A DNA stretch of 64,000 nt from Bradyrhizobium sp. Ec3.3 (GCF_000472925.1 NZ_AXAS01000012.1:124001-188000), one strand, 5' to 3'. Counted from the stretch's first letter, positions 45,123 to 53,812 are shown. Translations and numbers: made by a program. Notes: generated by a model not told the origin, from the letters alone.

Positions 45123-46250
45123 TCATGTCCTCTGGACCAGTTGCGCATAGGCCTCCGTCCGCATGCCGTAGGTCCAGGCGACCGCCTCGCGTGCGGTGCG
45201 CAGATTGGCCGGCACCTGCAGGAAGAAATGCCGGCGCGTGCCATCAGGCTCGGGCGTGGCATTGACGACTTCCACCGCGGCCCAGGCGTCCGCGGCGAGC
45301 CAGTTACGCCGCCACAGGATTCCGGTCTCGTCCTCGGCGATGCGGGTGGCGCCGCCGAGCGCGATATAACGTTCCGGCGTCATGATCTCGATCATGCAGC
45401 GGCGGACCTGGACATCCACTTGCTCGTCGATCGAGGCCAGCGTGATTCTGTCGCTGTGCGCGATGATCCAGCGCGGCACCTCCACCCCGCGCCAGGCCCA
45501 GACCGACCAGCCGTCCGGATAGCGCAGCGCTGGACCGCTCGCGTGATGCAACCGGTCGCGCGCGTCACCGCACAACCGGTTCGGCCGTTCCGCGAGCCAG
45601 CAGGTCTGCTCATGCGGCTGCAACCAGCCGACACTGGTCGCAAGCTGCATCAGTCCGCGCAGCGGCTCGGTCTCGGCATGAAAGCCCAGCACCTCGCGGA
45701 GATAATCGTAGATGCCAAGCCAGGACAAATCGTGCGGCCCCACCGCGCAGGACGAAAAACTCCGTGGTGCAAGCATCGCCTCGCGCACGCCGGACCACGA
45801 CAGGCCGTAGCGGCGAAGATGACCCAGCACGGACAGAGTCTGCTCCGGCACGCTTCGTATCACCGCATCAGTCGCGGCAGCGACCAGGGGATCGGCGGGA
45901 TTGACGGCGCTCTCGACAGTGGCGAGCGCCTTCCGATGGACCCGCCTTCCGACCAGCGAATCGACTTTTCGACGCAGATGATCGACCAGAAGGGAGCGGA
46001 CGTTGCGACCGTCGTCGCGCGACATCCGGCCGGCAAGCGTGGCCAGCGTAAGCGGGCTGTCGCACCAGACGATGCGCGCTGGCGGCGCAAGTTCGGCAGC
46101 ATGATAGGCAAGCTGCACCGCTTGCGCCGCCGCGCCGCGGTCGGCAGGCACCGTCGAGCGCCGGACGGCAACCCACCGCGCGCGAAAATCCCCCAGCGCC
46201 GCTGTCTGCTCCGCCGTCAGCGCCTGTTCAGTCGGCAAGGACGCGTGCAT
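45123..46250 (-). CDS. DUF6745-like conserved protein
   Basis: 375-aa cytoplasmic protein without signal peptide or membrane helix. The C-terminal half shows features I associate with DUF6745: GPALRYPDGWSVWAWRGVEVPRWIIAHSDRITLASID, EIMTPERYIALGG, and IAEDETGILWRRNW. The N-terminal half is helical, possibly repeat-like. No catalytic motif is evident. It overlaps the upstream 114-aa gene by 23 bp on the same strand, so the two are coupled and may form one functional unit. Family assignment is from memory and unverified. Confidence 0.75.
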   Translation of the reverse strand: MHASLPTEQALTAEQTAALGDFRARWVAVRRSTVPADRGAAAQAVQLAYHAAELAPPARIVWCDSPLTLATLAGRMSRDDGRNVRSLLVDHLRRKVDSLVGRRVHRKALATVESAVNPADPLVAAATDAVIRSVPEQTLSVLGHLRRYGLSWSGVREAMLAPRSFSSCAVGPHDLSWLGIYDYLREVLGFHAETEPLRGLMQLATSVGWLQPHEQTCWLAERPNRLCGDARDRLHHASGPALRYPDGWSVWAWRGVEVPRWIIAHSDRITLASIDEQVDVQVRRCMIEIMTPERYIALGGATRIAEDETGILWRRNWLAADAWAAVEVVNATPEPDGTRRHFFLQVPANLRTAREAVAWTYGMRTEAYAQLVQRT

Positions 46251-46572
46251 CGCGTGGCCCGAGCTCGCGCTGGCGGCGCACCCGGTAGGTCCCCCGCGGC
46301 AGCGTCAGCGGCGCATGCTCCTCATGCGTCACCCGCGCACAGGCCGCACCGATCAGAAGATGCCCGATATAAAGCCCGGCCGGAATGTCGCGCGCCAGAT
46401 CGTCGTCACGAAACAGCGTCACGCGCTCGCGGATCGCATGACAATGTCCGGTGGCTTCGCCCTCCAGCAGGACCAGCGGCGCGCCCTCGGCGGTTTCAGC
46501 AAGCATACCCGACGGCGCCACATCGGGTACCCGCTCGATCAGCAGGTCACCTTGCGCAAAGATCTCGGTCAT
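46228..46572 (-). CDS. Small protein with paired GHCH and HEEH motifs
   Basis: 114-aa beta-rich protein MTEIFAQGDLLIERVPD. Two histidine clusters stand out: G42-H43-C44-H45 in LLEGEATGHCHAIRE and H83-E84-E85-H86 in VTHEEHAPLTLPRGTYRVRRQRE. This could be a small metal-binding barrel. I recall the same pairing (a short GEATGHxHA / HEEHAPL protein next to a DUF6745-like protein) in distant bacteria, but cannot confirm it here. It is the first gene of the two-gene operon. Confidence 0.72.
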   Translation of the reverse strand: MTEIFAQGDLLIERVPDVAPSGMLAETAEGAPLVLLEGEATGHCHAIRERVTLFRDDDLARDIPAGLYIGHLLIGAACARVTHEEHAPLTLPRGTYRVRRQRELGPRDARVLAD

Positions 46573-46649
46573 CGTTTCCTCTCCCGTGCCGGTGCATCCG
46601 CGGGCAACGCGGATGCCCGGATTGCTTCGCTATTATTGCCGGCGATCCA

Positions 46650-46748
46650 AAGCGCGATGAGATTGAATCACCATCGCGCTTTAGGTTGTTGTTTGAGCAT
46701 GCTCTCCGCGCAAACGCGTTCCGCGTTTGTCGTCCGGATCATGCTCTA
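46650..46748. repeat. Dispersed palindromic repeat, family E copy 2
   Basis: Shares the CATCGCGCTTTAGGTTGTTG block with the reverse complement of 2391-2420. Contains the palindromes AACGCG/CGCGTT and ATCATG-type ends. It ends at the amtB stop codon. Confidence 0.7.
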
Positions 46749-48137
46749 GTGCACGACCTCGCCATGCAACGCGAGATCGAGACCATCGCGCTCCATATCC
46801 TCCGACACCCGCAGGCCGACGAACAGCTTGACCACATAGAGGATGATCAGGCTGACGACGGCGTCATAGACGAACACCGTGGCGACACCGATGCACTGGT
46901 TGATGAACTGGCCCGGATTGCCTTCCAGCGCGCCCGCGGTGCCGCCATATTGCTCGACGGCAAAGATGCCGGTGAGCAGCGCGCCGACGATACCGCCGAC
47001 GGCGTGAACACCGAAGCAATCGAGCGCGTCATCATAGCTGAACATGGCCTTCAGCCCGGTGCATCCCCAGTAGCAGAGCACACCGGCGGCAATGCCGATT
47101 ACGAAGGCGCCGATCGGGCCGACGAAGCCGGACGCGGGCGTGATAGCGACGAGGCCTGCGACCGCGCCCGAGCAGATGCCGACGACCGTCGGCTTGCCCT
47201 TGAGCGACCACTCGACCAGCATCCAGGTGAAGCCGGCAACGGCCGTTGCGATCTGCGTCACCAGCATCGCCATGCCGGCCTGCATGCCCGCCGTCACCGC
47301 CGAGCCCGCGTTGAAGCCGAACCAGCCGACCCAGAGCAGCGAGGCGCCGATGAAGGTCAGCACCATGTTGTGGGCGGGTCCTGTCTCCTTGCGCTTGCCG
47401 AGCATGATGGCGCACATCAGGCCCGCCACGCCGGCATTGATATGCACGACGGTCCCGCCGGCGAAATCGAGCACCTTGACCCAGGCGGCGTCGTTGCCGG
47501 AGGCGAAGATCCCGTCAGGGCCCCACACCCAATGCGCGATCGGCGCATAGACGAAGATCGCCCACAGGCCGATGAACCAGAGCATCGCGGAGAATTTCAT
47601 CCGCTCGGCGAAGGCTCCTGCGATCAGCGCCGGCGTGATGATGGCAAACGTCATCTGGAAGCAGATGTAGACGCTTTCGGGAATCGTCGCCGCGAGCGGA
47701 TTGGGATTGCCGATCCCGCCCTTGCCGATGTCGCTCAGGATGTCCTTCAGGAACATACGGTCGAGCCCGCCGATAAACGGCGTGCCGGCGCGAAAGGCCA
47801 GGCTGTAGGTCAGGATCGCGAACAGGATCGTGACGAGGCACGTCACCGCAAAGCTCGTCATCACGGTGTCGCCGACGTTCTTCTTGCGCACCATGCCGCC
47901 ATAGAACAGCCCAAGCCCCGGAACCGTCATCATCAGCACCAGTGCAACGGAGGTGAGCATCCAGGCGGTGTCGCCGGGATTGGGCGTGCACTTCTCGAGG
48001 ATCTTGCCGCCGCAAGCCGGCGGCGCTGCGTCCTCGGCAAGAGCAACATCGCCGAGGGCGAGGTAGAGCAGCGCAATTCCCAACAGCGCGACCACCAATG
48101 TCACGAGCCTTTGGCGCGTGGATATTCTTGATTCCAT
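46746..48137 (-). CDS. amtB: Ammonium transporter
   Basis: 463-aa Amt/Rh channel. An N-terminal helix/signal-like segment (LVTLVVALLGIALLYLALGDVA) precedes a cysteine-bearing periplasmic loop; then about eleven transmembrane helices follow (AWMLTSVALVLMMTVPGLGLFYGGMVRKKN onward). The conserved pore histidines are present: GGTVVHINAGVAGL and CFGVHAVGGIVGALLTG. ATG 48137 has GGGAGG six bases upstream; ATG 48143 is next to it. The usual upstream glnK is not in the 736 bp before it. Confidence 0.96.
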   Translation of the reverse strand: MESRISTRQRLVTLVVALLGIALLYLALGDVALAEDAAPPACGGKILEKCTPNPGDTAWMLTSVALVLMMTVPGLGLFYGGMVRKKNVGDTVMTSFAVTCLVTILFAILTYSLAFRAGTPFIGGLDRMFLKDILSDIGKGGIGNPNPLAATIPESVYICFQMTFAIITPALIAGAFAERMKFSAMLWFIGLWAIFVYAPIAHWVWGPDGIFASGNDAAWVKVLDFAGGTVVHINAGVAGLMCAIMLGKRKETGPAHNMVLTFIGASLLWVGWFGFNAGSAVTAGMQAGMAMLVTQIATAVAGFTWMLVEWSLKGKPTVVGICSGAVAGLVAITPASGFVGPIGAFVIGIAAGVLCYWGCTGLKAMFSYDDALDCFGVHAVGGIVGALLTGIFAVEQYGGTAGALEGNPGQFINQCIGVATVFVYDAVVSLIILYVVKLFVGLRVSEDMERDGLDLALHGEVVH

Positions 48138-48873
48138 CGTCATCCTCCCAAGTCGCAAGAGATGTCTTCCGGCAATTGCCTTGACTGGAACCCGCGAGAC
48201 GAGCGTTCGCGCCGGCGCGATCGGGCCAGCGTGATCAGCTCGGATTTTCGGGACACAATGTTCGCGGCTCGGCGCGATGAGGTCGTCGAGCGTCGATGGC
48301 TGGAGACTGGCGGCGACCAGCCTCATGGCTTATCGGCCTTTCCCTTGTCGCCAGATCGGAAAGCGTCAGTGACGGTTCCAATTCCTGGGTTAAGAAGAAG
48401 CAAAATTCACGCCATCGACGCTTCTCGCTCAACCCACTGAATGCGCATCGATTCCAGCTTGCTGCCTTGCGACAGGCGCCACGCACGCTGCTTCACGCAG
48501 CAGCGCTTCGCCCAACAAATGGGCAGAAGCCGACGATGCCTACGCCGTTTGCAACACCGTCGGCAACGATCGGGGCGGAGCAGTGCGAACTGGATGATGC
48601 CGGCGGCAAGCCCGACCGCAACGCCAATGCGCCAGGCCATGTCGTAGGAGCCGAGCGCGGAGCAGCGCAAGCGCGCGCCGCCGCCGTATCGCACGGTATC
48701 ATCACCCGCCTTGTGCGCAATTGCGCACTGGAGCGGGTGATCCAGTATTCCAGAGACGGTCGTTGGATACGGAGACGCCGCGCTACTGGATTCCCCGCTT
48801 TCGCGCGGAATGCCAGCGGAGCGGGCGGCGAGAACAGCGCGCCCCTCACCTGCCCTGAACCACGCCTCCAGCC
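48138..48873. other. 736-bp gap upstream of amtB
   Basis: No supported gene. The open frames over this stretch on both strands lack homology and ribosome-binding sites. The right part (about 48690-48815) has palindromic sequence (GGATTCCCCGCTTTCGCG and a TCCAGTATTCCAGA segment) like Bradyrhizobium dispersed repeats. A glnK-like gene and a clear sigma-54 promoter were looked for and not found. Confidence 0.5.
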
Positions 48874-50247
48874 TCACGCCGCCTGAGAGACCACGCGGTT
48901 GCGGCCATCGTGCTTGGCACGATAGAGCGCGGTGTCGGCGCGCTTGAGCACGTCGGCGACGGCCTCGCCCTTCTGCTCCAGCGTGGTCAGGCCGATCGAG
49001 ATCGTGACCTCGATGCGCCTGGTGCCCTTGTGGACGGAAAACGGCTCGCCCGCGATCGAGCGGCGCAGGCGCTCGGCGACCATGCCGGCAACGTGCAGAT
49101 CGGTCTCCGGCATCACGATGACGAACTCCTCGCCGCCATAGCGACAGGCGAGATCGATGCCGCGGATCGATTTGCGCACGCGCACCGCGAATTCGCGCAA
49201 GACGTCGTCGCCGGCATCATGCCCGTAATTGTCGTTGATCGACTTGAAATAGTCGATGTCCAGAATCATCAGCGCCAGCGGCTTGCCGCGCGTCGAGGCC
49301 TGCTCGGCGAGCGTCGCCAGATGGCTCTCCATGTAGCGGCGATTGTGCAGGCCGGTGAGCGCGTCGGTAATCGCCATCTCGATCGAGTTCTGCACGTTGT
49401 CGCGCAGATGATCGGTGTAGCGGCGGCGGCGGATCTGCGTGCGCGCACGCGCGAGCAGCTCGTTCTTGTCGACGGGGCGGAGCAGATAGTCATTGACGCC
49501 GATCTCGAGCCCGCGGAGCAGCCGCGTGCCGCTCTCGGCGTCCGAAATGGCGAGGATCGGAACGTGGCGGGTGCGCTCCAGCGAGCGCGCCTGGCTGCAC
49601 AGCCTCAAACCATCGAAATTGTTGAGGTCGAGCGAGACGATCAGCAGGTCGTAATTGCCCTCAGCGGCGTGGAACAGCGCCTCCGTCGGATTGGGCTCGA
49701 CGTCGACGGTGTGCTCGGCGGCAAGCAGCGACGCCAGCCGTTCATAGGAGGACTGGCGGTCGTCGACCAGGAGGATGCGGCCGCCCTTCCCGGTGTCGGC
49801 CACCGCGCTGCGCTCCGGCGCCTGCACGCCGATCTCGAGCGAGGTGATGGCACGCATGCGCAGCTCGTCCGTCATCATCTTCAGCCGCGTCAGCGAGCGC
49901 ACGCGCGCGATCAGCACGACGTCCGAGACGGGCTTGGTGAGGAAATCGTCGGCGCCCGCTTCCAGGCCGCGGATGCGGTCGGCGGGGCTGTCGAGTGCGG
50001 TCACCATCACGACGGGAATGTGGTGCGTCAGCGGATCGGTCTTCAGGCGGCGGCAGACCTCGAACCCGTCCATGTCGGGCATCATGACGTCCAGCAGGAT
50101 GATGTCGCACTCGGCGCGGAGGCAGATCGCCAGCGCCTCAGCGCCGTTCGAGGCCGTCATCACATCGAAATATTCGGCGGAGAGGCGGGCTTCCAGCAGT
50201 TTGACGTTGGCAGGGACGTCATCGACGACGAGGATACGCGCGGACAC
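48874..50247 (-). CDS. pleD: PleD-type response regulator with diguanylate cyclase
   Basis: 457-aa cell-cycle regulator: REC (about 1-120), a second degenerate REC (about 150-270), and GGDEF (about 285-455). Asp53 in ILLDVMMPDMDG is the phospho-acceptor; the second REC has Ser at the aligned position (IVSLDLNNFDG). The cyclase site is CRYGGEEFVIVMPE, preceded by an RGID inhibitory (I-site) motif at the usual five-residue spacing, so c-di-GMP feedback is likely. GTG 50247 is the start, giving the standard PleD N-terminus. It follows divK by 13 bp. Confidence 0.95.
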   Translation of the reverse strand: MSARILVVDDVPANVKLLEARLSAEYFDVMTASNGAEALAICLRAECDIILLDVMMPDMDGFEVCRRLKTDPLTHHIPVVMVTALDSPADRIRGLEAGADDFLTKPVSDVVLIARVRSLTRLKMMTDELRMRAITSLEIGVQAPERSAVADTGKGGRILLVDDRQSSYERLASLLAAEHTVDVEPNPTEALFHAAEGNYDLLIVSLDLNNFDGLRLCSQARSLERTRHVPILAISDAESGTRLLRGLEIGVNDYLLRPVDKNELLARARTQIRRRRYTDHLRDNVQNSIEMAITDALTGLHNRRYMESHLATLAEQASTRGKPLALMILDIDYFKSINDNYGHDAGDDVLREFAVRVRKSIRGIDLACRYGGEEFVIVMPETDLHVAGMVAERLRRSIAGEPFSVHKGTRRIEVTISIGLTTLEQKGEAVADVLKRADTALYRAKHDGRNRVVSQAA

Positions 50248-50260
50248 TGAAATGCACTCC

Positions 50261-50626
50261 CTACCCGATAAAACGCCGGACCGTCTCAATGAACTTGCCG
50301 ACCGAGATCGGCTTGGAAAGATACGCCTCGCAGCCACCTTCGCGTATGCGCTCTTCGTCACCCTTCATCGCGAATGCGGTCACTGCGACGACGGGAATGT
50401 TGCGCAGCTCCGGATCGTCCTTGATCCAGCGCGTCACCTCGAGCCCCGACACCTGCGGCAACTGGATATCCATGAGCACGAGATCGGGACGCATCTTGCG
50501 AACGAGATCGAGCGCCTCGTAGCCATTGCTGGTGCCCGAGGTCTGATAGCCGTGCGCCTCCAACAGGTCGCGGAAGAGCTTCATGTTGAGCTCGTTGTCC
50601 TCCACGATCAGGACGGTCTTAGCCAT
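50261..50626 (-). CDS. divK: Single-domain response regulator DivK
   Basis: 121-aa REC-only protein. [27 protein letters not shown], phospho-acceptor Asp53 in [15 protein letters not shown], the switch Thr in [15 protein letters not shown] and Lys in [10 protein letters not shown] are all present. DivK controls the cell cycle kinases CckA, PleC and DivJ by phosphorylation state. ATG 50626 is used; ATG 50641 would add five residues. Operon with pleD, as in other alphaproteobacteria. Confidence 0.96.
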   Translation of the reverse strand: MAKTVLIVEDNELNMKLFRDLLEAHGYQTSGTSNGYEALDLVRKMRPDLVLMDIQLPQVSGLEVTRWIKDDPELRNIPVVAVTAFAMKGDEERIREGGCEAYLSKPISVGKFIETVRRFIG

Positions 50627-50857
50627 CCCGTCCCTCCCCATTGTCAGGAGACCAGTTCGACATGTTACGCCTCAGGCGCCTTCCGCGGGCGCTTCGAAAA
50701 CTGGATTCAAACTAGCCTCAGATTCGCTCTAGTTTCGTTAAACCCGAGGGCCAACTTTCCGCGATTTGGTTTCCAGTTGCTTGTCTGAGCTCACCAGACT
50801 CGGGCATGATGATTCCAAATTAGAGACCGAAAGTTAACGGAAAGGCAAACCGTCCGC

Positions 50858-51157
50858 TTGAAAAAGCCTGTTCAAAACCCCCGCGAAGTAGCTGAAATCG
50901 TTGCGATTCAGGCGTTGTCCTTCGTCGCCAGCGATCCCGAAAGGCTGGGCCTGTTTCTGGCCGAGACAGGCATCGGCCCGGAGACGCTGCGGAACGCGGC
51001 CTCCGACCCGAATTTCCTGATCAGCGTGCTCGATTTCGTGCTGCGCGATGACGCAACCGTGAAGGCCTTTGCGAGCGCCTCGGAACTCCATCCGACCAAC
51101 ATCGCCGCGGCTCGTCAGGTGCTGGGCGATCCGCACTGGGAGCGCGACGTGCCGTGA
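50858..51157 (+). CDS. DUF3572 family protein
   Basis: 99-aa protein with the DUF3572 pattern: AEIVAIQALSFVASDPERLGLFLAETGIGPETLRNAASDPNFLISVLDFVLRDDATVKAFA. Mostly helical, cytosolic. No ATG is available in frame; TTG 50858 is the start. The stop overlaps the dinB GTG start as GTGA, so it is coupled to dinB. Function unknown; the link with an error-prone polymerase suggests a DNA-damage role (inference). Confidence 0.9.
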   Translation: MKKPVQNPREVAEIVAIQALSFVASDPERLGLFLAETGIGPETLRNAASDPNFLISVLDFVLRDDATVKAFASASELHPTNIAAARQVLGDPHWERDVP

Positions 51158-52443
51158 GCACCCCTGAGGCGGCCGGGCCCCGCTGCTTCTGCCGGGATTG
51201 TCTGGCCGACCAGGGCATGTCGGCGCGACGCTGTTCCGCCTGCGGTTCCCCGCGCCTCGTCCGCCACCGCGCACTCGCCGCGCTGACGATCGCCCATATC
51301 GACTGCGACGCGTTCTACGCGACGGTCGAGAAGCGCGACAATCCTGACATAGCGGACAAGCCTGTGATCATCGGGGGCGGCAAGCGCGGCGTGGTGTCGG
51401 CCGCCTGCTATATCGCGCGCACGTTTGGCGTGCGCTCGGCCATGCCGATGTATAGGGCGTTGGAAGCCTGCCCGCATGCAACCGTGATCCGCCCAGACAT
51501 GGCGAAATACGTCCGCGTCGGTCGCGAGGTACGCCACGCCATGCAGGCGCTGACGCCTCTGGTCGAGCCGCTGTCGATCGACGAGGCCTTCCTCGACCTC
51601 TCCGGCACCGAGCGCGCTCACGGGATGATCCCGGCAAAGGTGCTGGCGCGCTTTGCCCGCGACGTCGAGCGCGACATCGGTATCACCGTGTCGGTCGGGC
51701 TCTCCTGCAACAAGTTTCTGGCCAAGATCGCCTCCGATCTCGACAAGCCGCGCGGCTTTGCGCCCCTCGACCAGGAGGAAGCGCGCCTCATGCTGGCTTC
51801 GAGGCCGGTCGGCTTCATCTTCGGCGTCGGGCCGGCGACGCAGGAGCGGCTTGTTCAGCGCGGTTTCCGCATCATCGCCGATCTGCAGAAGGCCGACGAG
51901 ATCGAGCTGATGCGGCAGTTTCCGAGCGATGGCCGCAGACTCTGGCGGCTCGCCCGCGGCATCGACGATCGCCGCGTCGAGCCGGACCGCGGCGCCAAGA
52001 CGATTTCCAGCGAGACCACGTTCGAGACCGACATCCGCGACTTCGCGACGCTGGAGAAGATCTTGTGGCGACTCTGCGAGAAGACCTCTTCACGGCTCAA
52101 GAGCAGCGAGCTTGCGGGCTCGACCATCACGCTGAAGCTGAAGACCGCCGACTTCCGCCAGCGCACGCGCTCGCAATCGATCAATGCGCCGACGCAGCTG
52201 GCGGCAAAGATCTTTTCGATCTGCCGCGAGATGCTGACCAAGGAGATCGACGGCACCGCCTTCCGCCTGATGGGCGCCGGCGTCAGCGCGCTGCGCACGG
52301 GCTCGGCCGCCGATGACACCGACATGCTCGACCGCCGCGCCGCCCACGCCGAACGCGCCATCGACGGCCTGCGCAAAAAGTTCGGCAGCGCCGCGGTGAT
52401 CCGCGGCATTGCGTATGACGGGCCGGAGAAGGCGCAAGAGTGA
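51154..52443 (+). CDS. dinB: DNA polymerase IV with N-terminal zinc-ribbon-like segment
   Basis: 429-aa Y-family polymerase for translesion synthesis. Residues 11-30 carry cysteines in the spacing CFCRDC and CSAC, like a small zinc ribbon, before the polymerase proper (ALTIAHIDCDAFYATVEKRD). The catalytic acidic motif is EPLSIDEAFLDLSG; the helix-hairpin-helix and little-finger regions follow. Length is longer than E. coli DinB mostly because of this N-terminus. GTG 51154 overlaps the DUF3572 stop. Confidence 0.95.
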   Translation: MSTPEAAGPRCFCRDCLADQGMSARRCSACGSPRLVRHRALAALTIAHIDCDAFYATVEKRDNPDIADKPVIIGGGKRGVVSAACYIARTFGVRSAMPMYRALEACPHATVIRPDMAKYVRVGREVRHAMQALTPLVEPLSIDEAFLDLSGTERAHGMIPAKVLARFARDVERDIGITVSVGLSCNKFLAKIASDLDKPRGFAPLDQEEARLMLASRPVGFIFGVGPATQERLVQRGFRIIADLQKADEIELMRQFPSDGRRLWRLARGIDDRRVEPDRGAKTISSETTFETDIRDFATLEKILWRLCEKTSSRLKSSELAGSTITLKLKTADFRQRTRSQSINAPTQLAAKIFSICREMLTKEIDGTAFRLMGAGVSALRTGSAADDTDMLDRRAAHAERAIDGLRKKFGSAAVIRGIAYDGPEKAQE

Positions 52444-52492
52444 GAGTCATCTGCTGTCGCATTAACAATAGCCGATGGCCAATCCCTCGATG

Positions 52493-52612
52493 TCGTCCTG
52501 GCGAAAGCCAGGACCCATTACCACCGGCCTCGGTTTGGCGGAGGCCCGCGGTTGACAGCTCAGCGCCGCAACTTTTCCCTGGGGTAATGGGTCCTGGCTT
52601 TCGCCAGGACGA
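52493..52612. repeat. Dispersed palindromic repeat, family A copy 1
   Basis: TCGTCCTGGCGAAAGCCAGG at the left end and its inverted copy (CCTGGCTTTCGCCAGGACGA) at the right form a long hairpin with a GGTAATGGG/CCCATTACC shoulder. A second copy is at 56153-56275. Confidence 0.9.
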
Positions 52613-52675
52613 CCTTGGGGAAGCATGTCGCGCTCAGATATCGAGCTGTTGGAATTTCGTGAAAGGCAAACAACC

Positions 52676-53083
52676 GTGACAGGCGAACGCGATCTCAATG
52701 CGCTGTTGGGGGACATGAAGCCGGAAATGCAGGAAGGCACCTTCGTGTTCTGCACGATCCCGCCAAACGAGAGCATTCCGGCCGGTATCAACCCGCTGCT
52801 GACGTTTCGTGAACAGGAAGGCACCACGCTCGTGATCCGGCGTGAAGAGGCCGAAGCGGCAGGACTTCCTCACGCGTTCGCCTCGCGCCTGATCACCCTG
52901 ACGGTTCATTCCTCGCTCGAAGCGGTCGGGTTCCTGGCTGCGATCACGACGCGGCTAGGCAAAGCCGGCATCAGCGTGAATGCGGTTTCGGCCTTCTTTC
53001 ACGACCACCTGTTCGTGCCCGATGACAGGGCTGATGAAGCGTTGGGCGTTCTGCAGGGGATGTCCAACGCGAAGCACCCGTAA
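52676..53083 (+). CDS. ACT domain-containing protein (COG3602-like)
   Basis: 135-aa protein with two small ACT-like lobes: TFVFCTIPPNESIPAGINPLLTFREQEGTTLVIRREEAE and ITLTVHSSLEAVGFLAAITTRLGKAGISVNAVSAFFHDHLFVP. Such stand-alone ACT proteins bind amino acids; the target is unknown. The start is uncertain: GTG 52676 gives the family-like N-terminus MTGERDLNALLG, whereas ATG 52625 would add 17 residues and begin just after a dispersed repeat with a GGGGAAG Shine-Dalgarno. Confidence 0.85.
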   Translation: MTGERDLNALLGDMKPEMQEGTFVFCTIPPNESIPAGINPLLTFREQEGTTLVIRREEAEAAGLPHAFASRLITLTVHSSLEAVGFLAAITTRLGKAGISVNAVSAFFHDHLFVPDDRADEALGVLQGMSNAKHP

Positions 53084-53086
53084 CCG

Positions 53087-53171
53087 GTAGGATGGGTCGA
53101 GCGAAGCGAAACCGATCAATCTCGTCCGACAAGAGAACGATGGGTTTCGCAAGAGCTCAACCCATCCTACG
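53087..53171. repeat. Dispersed palindromic repeat, family D
   Basis: GTAGGATGGGTCGAGCGAAG at the left and its partial inverted copy CTCAACCCATCCTACGGG at the right; an internal ACGATGGGTTTCGC arm pairs with GCGAAACCGAT. It fills the gap after the ACT-domain gene. Confidence 0.8.
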
Positions 53172-53179
53172 GGTCGAAA

Positions 53180-53581
53180 TCAATCCGCAACCGCCACCGC
53201 CTCGATCTCGATCAGCCATTCCGGCGCCGCGAGCGCGGTGACGCCGACGAGCGTGCTGGCCGGCGGGTCCATGCCTTCGAAGAAGACCGAGCGCGCCTTG
53301 CCGATGATGGGGCGCAGCTCGGGCTTGTAGCCGACCACGAAGGTGGTGATCTTCACGATGTTGGCGTAGCTCGCACCCGCAGCTTTCAGCGCGAGGCCAA
53401 GGTTCTGCATCACCTGCGTCGTCTGCGCAGCGAGATCGCCTTCGCCGACGATCCTGCCCTCCTCGTCGGTCGATACCTGCCCCGAGATGTAGATGGTGCG
53501 CGCGCCGGAGGCCGTGACGACGTGCGAATAGGCCGGATTGTGGTGCAGGCCGCTCGGGCGGAGATGGTCGATCTTGGGCAT
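53180..53581 (-). CDS. RidA family protein
   Basis: 133-aa YjgF/RidA-fold protein of the enamine/imine deaminase superfamily. ARTIYISGQVSTDEEGRIVG, LAAQTTQVMQNLGLALKAAGASYANIVKITTFVVG and the C-terminal STLVGVTALAAPEWLIEIEAVA match. The canonical catalytic Arg of RidA (in a G-x-P-x-R-x-x-V motif) is not evident (DPPASTLVGV), so it may belong to a non-deaminase subgroup. A second RidA-like gene is at 54909. Confidence 0.9.
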   Translation of the reverse strand: MPKIDHLRPSGLHHNPAYSHVVTASGARTIYISGQVSTDEEGRIVGEGDLAAQTTQVMQNLGLALKAAGASYANIVKITTFVVGYKPELRPIIGKARSVFFEGMDPPASTLVGVTALAAPEWLIEIEAVAVAD

Positions 53582-53645
53582 GGGTGCCTCCCTGACGTTT
53601 GTGATTGGGAGGGAGCGTAGCGGGAGACAGCGCTCAAAGCCAGAC

Positions 53646-53734
53646 CGTCATTGCGAGGAGCTCTTGCGACGAAGCAATCCAGAATCGTTCCGCAGATGCA
53701 TTTCTGGATTGCTTCGCTTCGCTCGCAATGACGG
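53646..53734. repeat. Dispersed palindromic repeat, family B
   Basis: CGTCATTGCGAGGAGC to GCTCGCAATGACGG inverted ends with inner GCAATCCAGA / TCTGGATTGC arms. Copies: 58104-58190 (full) and 25281-25333 (half). Confidence 0.9.
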
Positions 53735-53761
53735 AGGAGAAAGCCGATGCCTCCCCTGCCT

Positions 53762-53802
53762 CGTTATTCCGGAGCGATGGGCAGCATCGAGTCCGGAATG
53801 AC
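53762..53802. repeat. Dispersed palindromic repeat, family C (short form)
   Basis: CGTTATTCCGGAGCGATGGG to GTCCGGAATGACC ends, a diverged short copy. It lies next to a family B copy, downstream of the EipB-like gene. Confidence 0.7.
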
Positions 53803-53812
53803 CTCAAGACCG

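Noticed and set aside
45141..48131. 996-codon plus-strand open frame across the DUF6745-like, small His-rich and amtB genes
   Set aside because: Runs antisense through three supported genes; composition is Arg/His/Asp-rich as expected of a GC-driven shadow.
48138..48400. Possible sigma-54/NtrC promoter for amtB
   Set aside because: No GG-N10-GC element with good spacing was found; the best partial match lacks the -24 GG.
48407..48877. 156-aa minus-strand frame upstream of amtB
   Set aside because: Cys/Arg-rich, no family, no Shine-Dalgarno; part of the gap with repeat sequence. A short MAWRIGVAVGLAAGIIQF stretch looks membrane-like but does not extend into a plausible protein.
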